Part shown: positions 29,555 to 38,972 of the stretch, piece after piece
How positions within the stretch are numbered: the first letter of the stretch is position 1
Layout: each line of letters starts with the position of its first letter
Source: Pararhizobium sp. YC-54
GTDB lineage: Bacteria > Pseudomonadota > Alphaproteobacteria > Rhizobiales > Rhizobiaceae
Direction of reading: 5' to 3'
Length of the DNA: 64,000 nucleotides
NCBI RefSeq assembly: GCF_025847205.1
Contig: NZ_JAOYTH010000001.1
Span: 248,001 to 312,000, forward strand
Notes under the pieces: generated by a model
The model's input: the letters and a program-made list of their open reading frames with translations, nothing else
What the model was told of the DNA's origin: nothing
Databases searched by the model: none
Made by a program: the position numbers and the translations under genes

Positions 29555-30322
29555 TCAAGGGGATTTTCTGAAAACACCCCAGTGGGTCAGACCCTCCAGC
29601 ACCCCATCCGCACTATGAGCCTCGGCGTGATAGACATCCGTTCCATCCCCGGCGATGGCTTTCAGCTCCGCAAGGGCATTGCCGACGACGATGCCGCGCA
29701 CACCCGGAAGCTCGAACATGCTGCGATCGTTGTTGGTGTCTCCGGCCACCACGACATCATCGTGGGAGAGGCCGAGCTGACGGCACAGCCAGGAAAGTGC
29801 TGCCCCTTTGTCGATGCCTTCCGGCAGGATGTCGAGATCGCGATTGCTGGAATAGACGAGACGGGCGGCAATTCCGGCGCTCGCCAGCCTTTCCTCGATG
29901 GTCGACAGCAGCGCGGTATCGGCGTCATGCAGGTACCAGCTGGACTTTTGCGCATGCTGATAGGCATCCGGCTGCATGGTGATGTCCGAAATATCGAAAA
30001 GGGCTTTGGCAATCCGTTCACGATCGAAGCCGGCGCCGATGGAGCGGGCATAGAGACCCGCATGGGACGGTTCCTTCTCATGGTCGAGCATCGTGCCGAC
30101 CCCGCCGATATAGATATCCGGCTTCGGCAGGGCCGTGGTCGCGACAAACGCCTTCTGGTCCTCGATCAGCCGGCCGCTGTTCAGCACCAATAGTGGCCGG
30201 TCGTCTGGGCCAAGACTTTGCCATGCCTGACAAAATCGCGCCTCCGCATCCCTGTTTCCCGCCAGCGTGCCGTCGATATCGCTGCAGAACAGCCGGACGC
30301 GCCTCAATCTCCGTCCGTCCAT
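29555..30322 (-). CDS. HAD-family phosphatase, probable mannosylfructose-phosphate phosphatase
   Basis: A 255-residue HAD phosphatase of the sucrose-phosphatase type. The catalytic motif I is FCSDIDGTL near the N-terminus, followed by VLNSGR (motif II region), and motif III/IV residues in KGAALSWL and VVVAGDTNNDRSMFELPG. With the adjacent glycosyltransferase it should dephosphorylate mannosylfructose 6'-phosphate (or sucrose 6-phosphate). The start at 30322 has GGGCGGAACC upstream; an ATG four codons earlier lacks a ribosome site. It overlaps the end of the synthase gene by 19 nt. Confidence 0.85.
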   Translation of the reverse strand: MDGRRLRRVRLFCSDIDGTLAGNRDAEARFCQAWQSLGPDDRPLLVLNSGRLIEDQKAFVATTALPKPDIYIGGVGTMLDHEKEPSHAGLYARSIGAGFDRERIAKALFDISDITMQPDAYQHAQKSSWYLHDADTALLSTIEERLASAGIAARLVYSSNRDLDILPEGIDKGAALSWLCRQLGLSHDDVVVAGDTNNDRSMFELPGVRGIVVGNALAELKAIAGDGTDVYHAEAHSADGVLEGLTHWGVFRKSP

Positions 30323-31647
30323 GGTTCCGCCCATTCGTTGTCATCGATCGCCTGCGGCATCGGCCGTCCTTCGACCACGCCGATCAGTTGCTGCGCAATG
30401 CCGGTCCAGGTAAACAGGCTGCGCGCCTTGTGGGCGCCCATGCGCGACAGGCGGCCATAGAGCCGCTCGTGTTTCAACGGCTTCATCATGGTGATGCCGA
30501 GGTCGTACTTGTCGAAAGGATCGGCAAACAGCGCGTGCCGGCCATAGCTGACGGCGCGGAACAGCCCGCCGTGAATGGTGATGATCGTCGGGGTGCCGCT
30601 CGCCATGGCCTCGATCGCCGTCATGCCGAAAGGTTCGTAGCGGCTGGATAAGACGAAAATATCGGCAGCGCGGTAAAAATCGGCAAGATCATCGTCTGCC
30701 ACGAAGCCGGAAAAGACAACCTTGTCGTTTAGGCCGAGCAATGCAACCCGTTGCTTCAGCTCAGCGAGAATGCCCGCCTCCTGCGGGTCCATGTTTTCAC
30801 CACCGACGGCCAGATGCAGCCGCGCTTCGGGCTCGCGTTCGGCCAGCACCGAAAAACCGTCGATCAGGAGGTCATAGCCCTTGTTGGTGGCAAGCCGGCC
30901 CATGGCCATCACCACCTTGCCTTCAAAGCCGAAGCGCTGACGCGCCATGTCGCGTGTTGCCCTCGACACCGGGAAGAAGCGGTTGTCGTCGTAGCCCGGC
31001 GGGATCATGTGCACCCGGTCGCGCGGCAGATTGTAGTCGTTGACGAGCATTTCCACCTGGATCGGCGTTGTCGCGATCACCATGCTGCAGGAGCGATAGA
31101 TGATCAGCTCATGCTTGATCCTTTCGGAAAAATTGAATTCCTTGTCGAACTCGGCCGCCTTGTCCGGATAATCCGTCTCCATCTGGCGCTTCTTCCACAG
31201 ACCAAGCGAGTGCGGCGTGTGGATGTGGGTGACACCGAGCGCTTCCGACATGCGCTGTCCGGCAATGCCTGCGTCCCAGTAGTGGCTGTTGATCAGCGTA
31301 TAGGTGAAATTGTTCCTGCGAACGAAACGGACGGCATTTTCGCACCATTCCATCAGGTGATTGTAGAGATATTCCTTCGCAATGAAGCCGTTGCCGCCGC
31401 AGGGAATGCGGATGACGCGGACGCGGTCATCGACTTCGTCGAATTCCGGCTGGTCCTCGAAGCGTCGGGTATAGATATCGACCTCGTGGCCGAGCAGCGC
31501 CAGCTTGCGGGCAAGCTCGATGACATAGACGACCTGGCCGCCGGTATCGGCTGCGCCAAGCGGCGGTTCGGCGGCGACGTATCCATGGGTGGAGACGAGG
31601 GCGATGCGGGGAAGATGCGAATGGGTCTTGTCGATGGAAACAGTCAT
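30304..31647 (-). CDS. mfpsA: GT4 glycosyltransferase, probable mannosylfructose-phosphate synthase
   Basis: A 447-residue retaining GT-B transferase of the sucrose-phosphate-synthase group. Visible motifs: the N-terminal VSTHGYVAAEPPLGAADTGGQ, HIHTPHSLGLWKKR, IPPGYDDNRFFP, MGRLATNKGYDLLI and the E-X7-E donor motif in YEPFGMTAIEAMASGTP. In Agrobacterium this family with its phosphatase makes the osmolyte mannosylfructose from GDP-mannose and fructose 6-phosphate. Sucrose synthesis is the alternative; I favour mannosylfructose because of the rhizobial setting. First of a two-gene operon. Confidence 0.82.
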   Translation of the reverse strand: MTVSIDKTHSHLPRIALVSTHGYVAAEPPLGAADTGGQVVYVIELARKLALLGHEVDIYTRRFEDQPEFDEVDDRVRVIRIPCGGNGFIAKEYLYNHLMEWCENAVRFVRRNNFTYTLINSHYWDAGIAGQRMSEALGVTHIHTPHSLGLWKKRQMETDYPDKAAEFDKEFNFSERIKHELIIYRSCSMVIATTPIQVEMLVNDYNLPRDRVHMIPPGYDDNRFFPVSRATRDMARQRFGFEGKVVMAMGRLATNKGYDLLIDGFSVLAEREPEARLHLAVGGENMDPQEAGILAELKQRVALLGLNDKVVFSGFVADDDLADFYRAADIFVLSSRYEPFGMTAIEAMASGTPTIITIHGGLFRAVSYGRHALFADPFDKYDLGITMMKPLKHERLYGRLSRMGAHKARSLFTWTGIAQQLIGVVEGRPMPQAIDDNEWAEPWTDGD

Positions 31648-31742
31648 TTATGGAGGTTCACGATCTATCTGGGAGGTGAAGCATGCGGAGAGCATGCAAG
31701 GGTGTCACATCGCGAACGGACGGGGCCTCAGAAAGTTCCAAT

Positions 31743-31767
31743 AAAAAACCCGGCACGATGGCCGGGT
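31743..31767 (-). terminator. Intrinsic terminator after icd
   Basis: ACCCGGC (31748-31754) and GCCGGGT (31761-31767) form the stem; the A-run at 31743-31748 gives a U-tract on the minus strand, 27 nt beyond the icd stop. Confidence 0.85.
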
Positions 31768-31793
31768 CTTTCAATTCACAATAACAGAGGCGC

Positions 31794-33008
31794 TTAGGCA
31801 GCCATTGCCTTCTTCAGGTTCTCGTCGATCTTGTCGAGGAAGCCGGTGGTGGAGAGCCACGGCTGGTCGGGGCCGATCAGCAGCGCCAGGTCCTTGGTCA
31901 TGAAGCCTGCCTCGACCGTGTCGACGCAGACCTTTTCCAGCGTGTCGGCGAACTTTGCCAGTTCGGCATTGTTGTCGAGCTTGGCGCGGTGGGCAAGGCC
32001 ACGCGTCCAGGCGAAGATCGAGGCGATCGAGTTGGTCGAGGTTTCCTCGCCCTTCTGGTGCTGGCGGTAGTGGCGCGTCACCGTGCCGTGCGCTGCTTCG
32101 GCTTCGACCGTCTGGCCATCCGGCGTCATCAGCACCGAGGTCATCAGGCCGAGCGAGCCAAAGCCCTGCGCGACGATGTCGGACTGGACGTCGCCGTCGT
32201 AGTTCTTGCAGGCCCAGACGTAGCCGCCGGACCATTTCAGCGCCGAAGCGACCATGTCGTCGATCAGGCGATGTTCGTACCAGAGCTTGGCTGCCTTGAA
32301 TTTCTCGGCGAATTCTTCTTCAAACACCTTCTGGAAGATATCCTTGAAGCGGCCGTCATAGACCTTGAGGATGGTGTTCTTGGTCGACAGATAGACCGGA
32401 ACGTTGCGCTGCAGGCCGTAGTTCAGCGAGGCGCGGGCGAAATCGGTGATCGATTCGTCGAGGTTGTACATGCCCATGGCAACGCCGGCTGCCGGCGCGT
32501 CATAGACTTCATGCTCGATTTCCGTGCCGTCTTCGCCGACGAACTTCATCGTCAGCTTGCCCTTGCCGGGGAACTTGAAGTCGGTGGCGCGGTACTGGTC
32601 GCCAAAAGCGTGACGGCCGACGATGATCGGCTTGGTCCAGCCGGGAACCAGGCGCGGCACGTTCTTGCAGATGATCGGCTCGCGGAAGATGACGCCGCCC
32701 AGAATGTTGCGGATCGTGCCGTTCGGCGACTTCCACATCTTCTTCAGGCCGAATTCCTCGACGCGCTGCTCGTCCGGGGTGATCGTCGCGCACTTGACGC
32801 CGACGCCGTGCTTCTTGATCGCATTGGCGGAATCGATCGTCACCTGATCGTTCGTCGCATCGCGGTTTTCCATGCCAAGGTCGTAATATTCCAGATCGAT
32901 ATCCAGGTAGGGATGGATCAGCTTTTCCTTGATGAACTGCCAGATGATGCGGGTCATTTCATCGCCGTCGAGCTCGACGACCGGATTGGCGACCTTGATC
33001 TTTGTCAT
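31794..33008 (-). CDS. icd: NADP-dependent isocitrate dehydrogenase
   Basis: A 404-residue TCA-cycle enzyme converting isocitrate to 2-oxoglutarate with NADPH formation, of the eukaryote-like (type II) subfamily. It begins [25 protein letters not shown] and shows [31 protein letters not shown], which carries the substrate-binding Ser/Asn/Arg residues. Length is normal. The ATG at 33008 follows AGAGGTTTGCAAC. Monocistronic. Confidence 0.97.
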   Translation of the reverse strand: MTKIKVANPVVELDGDEMTRIIWQFIKEKLIHPYLDIDLEYYDLGMENRDATNDQVTIDSANAIKKHGVGVKCATITPDEQRVEEFGLKKMWKSPNGTIRNILGGVIFREPIICKNVPRLVPGWTKPIIVGRHAFGDQYRATDFKFPGKGKLTMKFVGEDGTEIEHEVYDAPAAGVAMGMYNLDESITDFARASLNYGLQRNVPVYLSTKNTILKVYDGRFKDIFQKVFEEEFAEKFKAAKLWYEHRLIDDMVASALKWSGGYVWACKNYDGDVQSDIVAQGFGSLGLMTSVLMTPDGQTVEAEAAHGTVTRHYRQHQKGEETSTNSIASIFAWTRGLAHRAKLDNNAELAKFADTLEKVCVDTVEAGFMTKDLALLIGPDQPWLSTTGFLDKIDENLKKAMAA

Positions 33009-33132
33009 GTTGCAAACCTCTGCATGGGGTTGGTTGGAAACGGGATTGCGCCCCTATAGCATCCAGTTCACCACAGGCAAAGGCATACGGCGGGATTCCG
33101 CTCGCGTTTCCCGCCGATTGCAAAAGCCGGGT

Positions 33133-33525
33133 TCAATGGCCCCGCACAGCCCGCGGGTAATCGGCGAGACGCTGCTTTGCATAGCCTCTTTCCTCGCGGG
33201 CGAGGATGCTTTCCGCATCGAGCGAGGCAATCGAGGCGCTGCGATCGGCCGGCACCAAGCCGTCGCGTTGCAAGGCAAGATAACGGCCGCAGCAAACCCT
33301 CAGAAACGATGTGAAATTTTCCGGCGCGTGGCCTTCGCGAAGCGATTCAACATAGAGCCGGCCGATCAGGCGGCCCACCGACATGCCGTCCCGGTCGCCA
33401 ATATCGTCAAGAATGGACCAGAAGAAGCTTTCAAGCCGGATGCTGGTCGCCACGCCGTCGATCCGCACCGAGCGGGTGACACTTTGCCAGAGCGCCGGGT
33501 CGGCGCCGATGAATAGTCTGCACAT
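33133..33525 (-). CDS. Ribbon-helix-helix (RHH_4) domain protein
   Basis: A 130-residue protein with a ribbon-helix-helix-like stretch at about 18-55 (TRSVRIDGVATSIRLESFFWSILDDIG, then MSVGRLI), the core of the RHH_4 family found in alphaproteobacteria. These are presumed small DNA-binding proteins; no partner or target is visible. The ATG at 33525 follows GGGAGGAACGG. It lies upstream of icd and reads in the same direction. Confidence 0.78.
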   Translation of the reverse strand: MCRLFIGADPALWQSVTRSVRIDGVATSIRLESFFWSILDDIGDRDGMSVGRLIGRLYVESLREGHAPENFTSFLRVCCGRYLALQRDGLVPADRSASIASLDAESILAREERGYAKQRLADYPRAVRGH

Positions 33526-33593
33526 CCGTTCCTCCCAGAACTCCGGCCTTGCTTGAAGTGTTTACCCTTCGGTGCGGTTTGGCAAGGCCGCCG

Positions 33594-34202
33594 TCAGGCG
33601 GCGGATCGCGTCAGGGGTGCGCTGTGGCGGATCTCCGTGCCGAGCGCCGTCAGGAACTGACCGATCCAGGCCGGATGGGCGGGCCAGGCGGGTGCAGACA
33701 CCAGATTGCCGTCGGTGACGGCCTGGTCCACCGGGATATCCGCATAGCGACCACCCGCAAGCTCGACATCGAAACGGCAGGCGGGATAGGCAGAGCAGGT
33801 GCGTCCCTTCAGTACGCCGGCTGCCGACAGAAGTTGCGCGCCATGGCAGATCGCCGCCACCGGCTTGCCCGCGTCGAAGAAATGCCGAACCATGGCGATC
33901 ACGTTCGCATCGAGCCTCAGATATTCCGGCGCCCGCCCGCCCGGAATGACCAGCGCGTCGTAGCTCTCGGCCTTGGTATCGGCAAATGTCGCGTTCAGGG
34001 TAAAATTGTGGCCGCGTTTTTCCGAATAGGTCTGGTCGCCCTCGAAGTCATGGATGGCCGTGGCGATCTGCTCGCCAGCCGCCTTGCCCGGGCAGACAGC
34101 GTGGACAGTGTGACCGACGGCGAGCAGCGCCTGGAAAGGCACCATCGTCTCGTAGTCCTCGGTGAAATCGCCGCAGATCATCAGAATTTTCTTGCCGCCC
34201 AT
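33594..34202 (-). CDS. DJ-1/PfpI-family protein
   Basis: A 202-residue flavodoxin-like protein. The nucleophile elbow is AICHGAQ with Cys119, the family's active cysteine; [14 protein letters not shown] and the C-terminal [18 protein letters not shown] fit PfpI-type intracellular proteases/amidases or glyoxalase III-like enzymes. The exact reaction is unknown. GGAGGATAAG before the ATG at 34202 decides the start; four extra codons are possible upstream. Confidence 0.88.
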   Translation of the reverse strand: MGGKKILMICGDFTEDYETMVPFQALLAVGHTVHAVCPGKAAGEQIATAIHDFEGDQTYSEKRGHNFTLNATFADTKAESYDALVIPGGRAPEYLRLDANVIAMVRHFFDAGKPVAAICHGAQLLSAAGVLKGRTCSAYPACRFDVELAGGRYADIPVDQAVTDGNLVSAPAWPAHPAWIGQFLTALGTEIRHSAPLTRSAA

Positions 34203-34568
34203 CTTATCCTCCATCGGGTTGCGAACGCTGTCAGGATGCCACAGGCGTGCTCCTGCCGGGTATTAGCCGGATACTACATCGCAGGCGGGCGAGGGGCGGG
34301 ACACACAGCACCATTCCGGTCAGGGTATTGCCAGCCAAGGCAAGGAAGCCGAGTAGCCGGTTGCCCCTCCAACTGGGCAAGAAACCACCGAAACGGACTT
34401 TGAAGCAGACGCATGGCAGGCACAAACAGCGAGCGCGAACTGCTGGTGGAAGGGCCCCGCGATCATTCTGGCGCATTCGCAGTTTGGCGAAAATATCGCC
34501 GGTTGCCGCCGATCGCCGATTCGCGCTAACTGCTCTTTGTCGGGGTGAGATGAAAGCGGGAGCGCTGG
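34203..34568. other. 366-bp gap containing a gene remnant
   Basis: Between the DJ-1 gene and the secreted-protein gene. The right part holds the decayed trmJ 5' fragment (34413-34500). The left part (34203-34410) has no recognisable gene. Confidence 0.6.
34413..34500 (+). pseudogene. Truncated, frameshifted duplicate of the 5' end of trmJ
   Basis: From the ATG at 34413 the sequence reads [15 protein letters not shown], nearly the start of the intact TrmJ at 35170 ([15 protein letters not shown]). An extra C in the run 34455-34458 shifts the frame; ignoring it the copy continues AIILAHSQFGENIA against [14 protein letters not shown]. By hand alignment about 68 of 87 bases match and many differences are at third codon positions, so it was once under protein selection. 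Homology stops at 34500. No ribosome-binding site is visible. Not a functional gene. Confidence 0.85.
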
Positions 34569-35087
34569 ATGAAGATGAAGGCGGCATGCATGGCATCGGT
34601 CATGCTGGCGGGGCCAGCTTTTGCCGATGGACGCGACGAACTGGTGCGCAGCTATGTGGATCGGATCGTCGTCAATTCGCTGGACGAGCCGGATCGCCAT
34701 GAGCCCTATTTCACCGAAAGCCAATTGCTGAACGACTTCAGCGGCGATTTCGTCAATGCTTACGCTGAAGCGCTGAAGGCATCCCGCAAGCGGGGCGATG
34801 CGGTTTTGTTCGAGACCGATCCGATGACGGGTGACGCGAACAGATGTCCCATCGGAAAGACCGGGATCGTGGAACGAACCCGTAGCGACGCGCCCGACAT
34901 GCTCGACGTTACACTAGATCTGCCGTCCTGCGATGCCGCCGCCGCGCGTTCGATCCGCCTGATGTTCTTCCTTGAAAAGGGCGGATCGTCTTCGGGGCTG
35001 TACCGGATCGACGACGTGCTGCGCTTCGTCGGGGAGGGAAATTGGTTTTCGCTGAAAGCGTGGCTGGAGCGGGGCGCCCAGCCCTGA
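34569..35087 (+). CDS. Secreted protein of unknown function
   Basis: A 172-residue protein with a short signal peptide (MKMKAACMASVMLAGPAFAD, cleavage near residue 19). The mature chain has a helical region (about 20-75, ELVRSYVDRIVVN) and a beta-rich end (VTLDLPSCDAAAARSIRLMFFLEKGG), like DUF3828-type periplasmic proteins, though I am not certain of the family. Cysteines at NRCPIG and LPSCDA. GGGAGCGCTGG precedes the ATG. It sits between the trmJ remnant and intact trmJ. Confidence 0.72.
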   Translation: MKMKAACMASVMLAGPAFADGRDELVRSYVDRIVVNSLDEPDRHEPYFTESQLLNDFSGDFVNAYAEALKASRKRGDAVLFETDPMTGDANRCPIGKTGIVERTRSDAPDMLDVTLDLPSCDAAAARSIRLMFFLEKGGSSSGLYRIDDVLRFVGEGNWFSLKAWLERGAQP

Positions 35088-35169
35088 TGCGGCCCCTATT
35101 CATCATCCTTTTTGATTTTCTTGCCGCTTTGTGCCAGTGAGACGCCCTAATCTGCGGGAAGGCAATGGA

Positions 35170-36003
35170 ATGGCAGGAACGAACAGCGAGCGCGTGCTTC
35201 TCACCGAAGGACCGGCAATCATCCTGGTGCATCCGCAGCTTGGCGAGAACATCGGCATGGTGGCGCGCGCCATGGCCAATTTCGGCCTGTCGGAATTGCG
35301 GCTGGTCAGTCCGCGCGATGGCTGGCCAAGCGAAAAGGCGCGTTCCGCCGCAAGCCGCGCCGATCACGTCATCGATGCCGCCAAGGTCTATGAGACTGTG
35401 CCGGAAGCCATCGCCGACCTCAACTTCGTCTATGCGACGACGGCGCGCGACCGTTACGGCTACAAGCCGGTGCGTTCGCCGCTGGTGGCGGCCGAAACAT
35501 TGCGCAGCCGTTTCAACATGGGCGAGGCGACCGGTATCCTGTTCGGGCGCGAGCGTACGGGGCTCACCAATGAGGAGGTGGCGCTCGCCGACGAGATCGT
35601 CACTTTTCCGGTCAACCCGGCCTTCGCTTCGCTCAATCTGGCGCAGGCGGTGCTTTTGATGTCCTACGAGTGGCTGAAGACATCAATGGAATCGCGTGAG
35701 GAAACCTCCTTCCAGGCACTGTCGCAGAACCCTGCCACCAAGGATCAGCTGCAGGGCCTGTTCGATCATGTCGAGGAGGCTCTGGAGGCGCGCGGCTACT
35801 TCCGGCCGGTCGCCAAAAAGCCGAAATTGGTGGACAATTTGCGCGCGGTCCTGACCCGCCCCGGCTTTACCGAATCCGAAATCCGGCTGGTGCGCGGCAT
35901 CATCTCATCGCTCGATCGTTTCACCCGCGAGGCGCCGCGGGGTGCCGGAGCGCCGGAAAATTCGCGCGCGAAAAAGGGTGACGATACCGGTGACGATCTG
36001 TGA
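35170..36003 (+). CDS. trmJ: tRNA (cytidine/uridine-2'-O-)-methyltransferase TrmJ (SpoU family)
   Basis: A 277-residue SPOUT methyltransferase that 2'-O-methylates position 32 of tRNAs. Family blocks: [49 protein letters not shown] and the knot motif [20 protein letters not shown] place the start at the ATG at 35170, which follows GGAAGG (35157-35162); the track of open codons begins 13 codons earlier. murI overlaps its end. A decayed copy of its 5' end lies about 0.75 kb upstream. Confidence 0.93.
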   Translation: MAGTNSERVLLTEGPAIILVHPQLGENIGMVARAMANFGLSELRLVSPRDGWPSEKARSAASRADHVIDAAKVYETVPEAIADLNFVYATTARDRYGYKPVRSPLVAAETLRSRFNMGEATGILFGRERTGLTNEEVALADEIVTFPVNPAFASLNLAQAVLLMSYEWLKTSMESREETSFQALSQNPATKDQLQGLFDHVEEALEARGYFRPVAKKPKLVDNLRAVLTRPGFTESEIRLVRGIISSLDRFTREAPRGAGAPENSRAKKGDDTGDDL

Positions 36004-36787
36004 ACTGAAGCCCATCCTCGTTTTCGACAGCGGTATCGGCGGGCTGACCGTGCTGCGCGAGGCCCGCGTGCTGATGCCGGAGCGGCATTTCATCTATGTC
36101 GCCGACGATGCCGGTTTTCCCTATGGCGGCTGGGAGGAGGAGGCGCTGAAGGAGCGCGTCATCTCGCTGTTTACGAGATTGCTTGACGAACACGATCCCG
36201 AAATCTGCATCATCGCCTGCAATACCGCCTTTACGCTCGTCGGTGCCGATCTGCGCGCGGCTTTCCCTGAGATGCGTTTCGTTGGCACCGTGCCGGCGAT
36301 CAAGCCTGCGGCAGAGCGGACACGCTCCGGCCTCGTCTCGGTGCTGGCGACGCCGGGCACCGTCAAGCGCGCCTATACCCGCGATCTCATCCAGTCCTTC
36401 GCCTCGCAATGCCATGTCCGGCTTGTCGGCTCGGAAAACCTTGCCCGCATGGCGGAAGCCTATATTCGCGGCGAGCCGGTCGATGATGCGGCGGTTTTGT
36501 CCGAGATTGAGCAGTGTTTCGTCGAGAAGGATGGCCAGAAGACCGATATCGTCGTGCTTGCCTGCACGCATTATCCGTTCATGGCCAATGTCTTCCGGCG
36601 CCTGGCACCCTGGCCGGTGGACTGGCTCGACCCGGCCGAGGCGATCGCCCGCCGGGCGCGCAGCCTTGTGCCCTTGCCGGATGGCTTTGAACCGTTGAAC
36701 GGCATTGATCCTGCGATCTTTACATCGGGCAAGCCCGACTTCACCACGCGCCGGCTGCTTCAGGGCTTTGGGCTCACCTTGCGGTAA
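35990..36787 (+). CDS. murI: Glutamate racemase
   Basis: Supplies D-glutamate for peptidoglycan. Both catalytic cysteine motifs are visible: ACNTAFTL and ACTHYPFM, with the N-terminal [17 protein letters not shown] choose the GTG at 35990, giving the short N-terminus [14 protein letters not shown]; GTGs at 35978 and 35942 are alternatives with no better ribosome site. It overlaps the 3' end of trmJ by 14 nt, so translation is probably coupled. Confidence 0.92.
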   Translation: MTICELKPILVFDSGIGGLTVLREARVLMPERHFIYVADDAGFPYGGWEEEALKERVISLFTRLLDEHDPEICIIACNTAFTLVGADLRAAFPEMRFVGTVPAIKPAAERTRSGLVSVLATPGTVKRAYTRDLIQSFASQCHVRLVGSENLARMAEAYIRGEPVDDAAVLSEIEQCFVEKDGQKTDIVVLACTHYPFMANVFRRLAPWPVDWLDPAEAIARRARSLVPLPDGFEPLNGIDPAIFTSGKPDFTTRRLLQGFGLTLR

Positions 36788-36891
36788 ACGAAGTCTTTCT
36801 TAGCTGTGGGTTTCTGTTGTACCGACGCGCAAAACAGCAGAAACGGTGTTAAGTCTCCCTGCTTGCGGGTTCGTGGCGGCGCATCCGCATG

Positions 36892-36992
36892 ACAGCGCCG
36901 CGCGTCAATGACGCGCAAAGGTCGCTGTAACACTTTAGATCTGCTGCATAATTTTATCCTTCAATCGATTCCGATTTAAAGGAATTATGCAG
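36892..36992 (-). repeat. RIME-like intergenic mosaic repeat, copy C (inverted)
   Basis: The same element in the opposite orientation: palindrome 2 comes first (ACAGCG at 36892-36897, core GCGTCAATGACGC, CGCTGT at 36923-36928), then the linker, then palindrome 1 (CTGCTGCATAATTTTATCC... at 36941 to ...GGAATTATGCAG ending 36992). It ends 23 bp before the start of the HerA-like gene. Confidence 0.85.
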
Positions 36993-37014
36993 TGGCATTT
37001 TGAACGAGGTGGAT

Positions 37015-38529
37015 ATGAAAGTCGGCATCGATATGGGGACGGCGTCCGATGGCGCATCCGTTCCGCTCGATATCGAGGAGCTGCTGGCGACGCGCCTTCT
37101 GGTGCAGGGCAATTCCGGCTCGGGAAAATCACATCTGCTGCGCCGGTTGCTGGAACAGTCCGCCCCGTGGGTGCAGCAGTGCATCATCGACCCGGAAGGC
37201 GATTTCGTCACGCTGGCCGACAAGTTCGGCCATGTGGTGATCGAGGGCGAGCGCACGGAAGCCGAGCTGATCGGTATCGCCAGCCGTATCCGCCAGCATC
37301 GCGTCTCCTGCGTGCTTTCGCTGGAGGGACTGGACATCGAGCAGCAGATGCGCAGCGCCGGCATCTTCCTCAATGCGATGTTCGATGCCGACCGCGACTA
37401 TTGGTATCCGGTGCTGGTGGTTGTCGACGAGGCGCAGATGTTTGCGCCGTCGGTTGCCGGTGACGTCTCCGAAGAGGCGCGCAAAATTTCGCTCGGCGCC
37501 ATGACCAACCTGATGTGCCGCGGCCGCAAACGTGGCCTTGCCGGCGTCATCGCCACGCAGCGGCTGGCAAAGCTTGCCAAGAACGTGGCCGCCGAGGCTT
37601 CCAACTTCCTGATGGGCCGTACCTTCCTTGATATCGACATGGCGCGCGCCGCCGACCTGCTCGGCATGGACCGGCGCACGGCCGAAATGTTCCGTGACCT
37701 GAAGCGCGGCTCGTTCGTGGCGCTCGGCCCGGCCCTGTCGCGCCGTCCGCTGCCGGTGACCATCGGCAATGTCGAGACCTCGGCCCGCTCCACCAGCCCG
37801 AAGCTGACGCCGCTGCCCGAAGCGGTCGCCGATGTCGAAGACCTGATCTTTACGCCGGATCCGGAAGAGCTGATCCGGCCGATCATGCGGCGGCAGAGCG
37901 CCCAGCCACGCCCTGCCACCGATATTCTCGCCGAGCTTTCCCGCCCGCGTCCCGAGCCAATCAGCCTTGCAGAACCGAAGGCGCCGGTGCCGGAAATGCC
38001 TGCGCAGGAGCGCGAAGCGTTGCTCGACGGCCTGCTTGCCGAGATTCTCGAACATCCCGAAGCGGCGTTCCGCGCCGATGCCGAGTTGTTTCAGGATTTT
38101 CTCGTCCGCTGCCGCATCCGGCGCGTTCCCGGCGCGCCTCTTTCTCTGAGTGCCTTCCGCCGCAAGATGGCCGTTGCCCGGTCCGGTGTGGATGCCGAGA
38201 CCGCCGCGACTGAAATCTGGGCGTCTGCGCTCAACCTGTCGCGCAATGTCACGGACGATCTGCAGGGCGTGTTCCTGCTGGTGGCGCAGTCTGCCGTCCG
38301 CAATCTGCCATGCCCGTCGGATGCAATGATCGCGCGTGCCTACGGCACCCATTCCGCCCGCCGCGCCCGCCGCCTGCTCGGCTATTTCGAGGAGCAGGGC
38401 CTGATCGTCGTTCACAGCGACCTTTCCGGCAAAAGGATCGTGGCGTTTCCGGATCTGCAGGTCGAGACGGCGCCGGGGGCAGCCGATGCTGTCTATGATG
38501 ACGCCGGAAACCGCAGCGCTGCGGAGTAA
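37015..38529 (+). CDS. HerA-like ATPase (DUF87 / helicase HerA central domain)
   Basis: A 504-residue FtsK/HerA-fold ATPase. Walker A GNSGSGKS at residues 32-39; Walker B VLVVVDEAQMF near 135-145; the RHR-like GRKRGLAGVIATQRLAKL segment follows. The C-terminal half (about 300-490) is Pro-rich then has a winged-helix-like region (SALNLSRNVTDDLQGVF; RLLGYFEEQGLIVV). Classical HerA works with the NurA nuclease in end resection, but no NurA is nearby. ATG 37015 has GAGG upstream; a TTG at 37000 is less likely. The neighbouring VapBC pair is convergent. Confidence 0.85.
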   Translation: MKVGIDMGTASDGASVPLDIEELLATRLLVQGNSGSGKSHLLRRLLEQSAPWVQQCIIDPEGDFVTLADKFGHVVIEGERTEAELIGIASRIRQHRVSCVLSLEGLDIEQQMRSAGIFLNAMFDADRDYWYPVLVVVDEAQMFAPSVAGDVSEEARKISLGAMTNLMCRGRKRGLAGVIATQRLAKLAKNVAAEASNFLMGRTFLDIDMARAADLLGMDRRTAEMFRDLKRGSFVALGPALSRRPLPVTIGNVETSARSTSPKLTPLPEAVADVEDLIFTPDPEELIRPIMRRQSAQPRPATDILAELSRPRPEPISLAEPKAPVPEMPAQEREALLDGLLAEILEHPEAAFRADAELFQDFLVRCRIRRVPGAPLSLSAFRRKMAVARSGVDAETAATEIWASALNLSRNVTDDLQGVFLLVAQSAVRNLPCPSDAMIARAYGTHSARRARRLLGYFEEQGLIVVHSDLSGKRIVAFPDLQVETAPGAADAVYDDAGNRSAAE

Positions 38530-38534
38530 GGCCT

Positions 38535-38972
38535 TCAGTCCCCTATAACGTGAAGTGCATTCTGTCCGCCGATGACTGCTTCCGTTGAAAGCCGGCGATC
38601 AAAGGTCGCAAAATACCCGCCATGGTACACTGCTAGCCCCAGCAGGTAGGTGTCGGTAATCTGCTCTGGCGAAGATATATGTTCGATCCGAAAAATGCGA
38701 TCATCCGTAAGGCTGATGGTTTCGCTCCAGAATTCGTGTTCCGGAGCGTATTTCAACGTGCTCAGCATATCAACCAAGGTCGACGCGGAGCCGGGGCTCT
38801 GGGGATACTTCTTGTTCGAAACTATTCGGACGAGGCCATTTTCTGTTATGGCACACGTTGCCCATCCATCTTCCGAATGCGTCCTGAGCCATGAATGGGC
38901 AAGATCATGATGGATATGATATCTGTCTATCAATGCGATCAGGACGTTCACATCCAGAAGGTAGCGCATCAT
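38535..38972 (-). CDS. PIN-domain ribonuclease toxin (VapC family)
   Basis: A 145-residue PIN domain. The acidic metal-binding residues are visible: Asp7 in RYLLDVNVLIAL, Glu in ITENGLVRI, Asp in QITDTYLLGLA and Asp in FATFDRRL. Such toxins cleave tRNA or rRNA when free of antitoxin. The ATG overlaps the stop of the antitoxin gene in ATGA, the usual TA layout. It ends 6 bp after the convergent HerA-like gene. Confidence 0.9.
   Translation of the reverse strand: MMRYLLDVNVLIALIDRYHIHHDLAHSWLRTHSEDGWATCAITENGLVRIVSNKKYPQSPGSASTLVDMLSTLKYAPEHEFWSETISLTDDRIFRIEHISSPEQITDTYLLGLAVYHGGYFATFDRRLSTEAVIGGQNALHVIGD

Noticed and set aside
36788..36890. Hairpin-forming sequence after murI
   Set aside because: A short GTTTCTG/CAGAAAC pairing exists, but with a long loop and no T-run, so I do not call a terminator.
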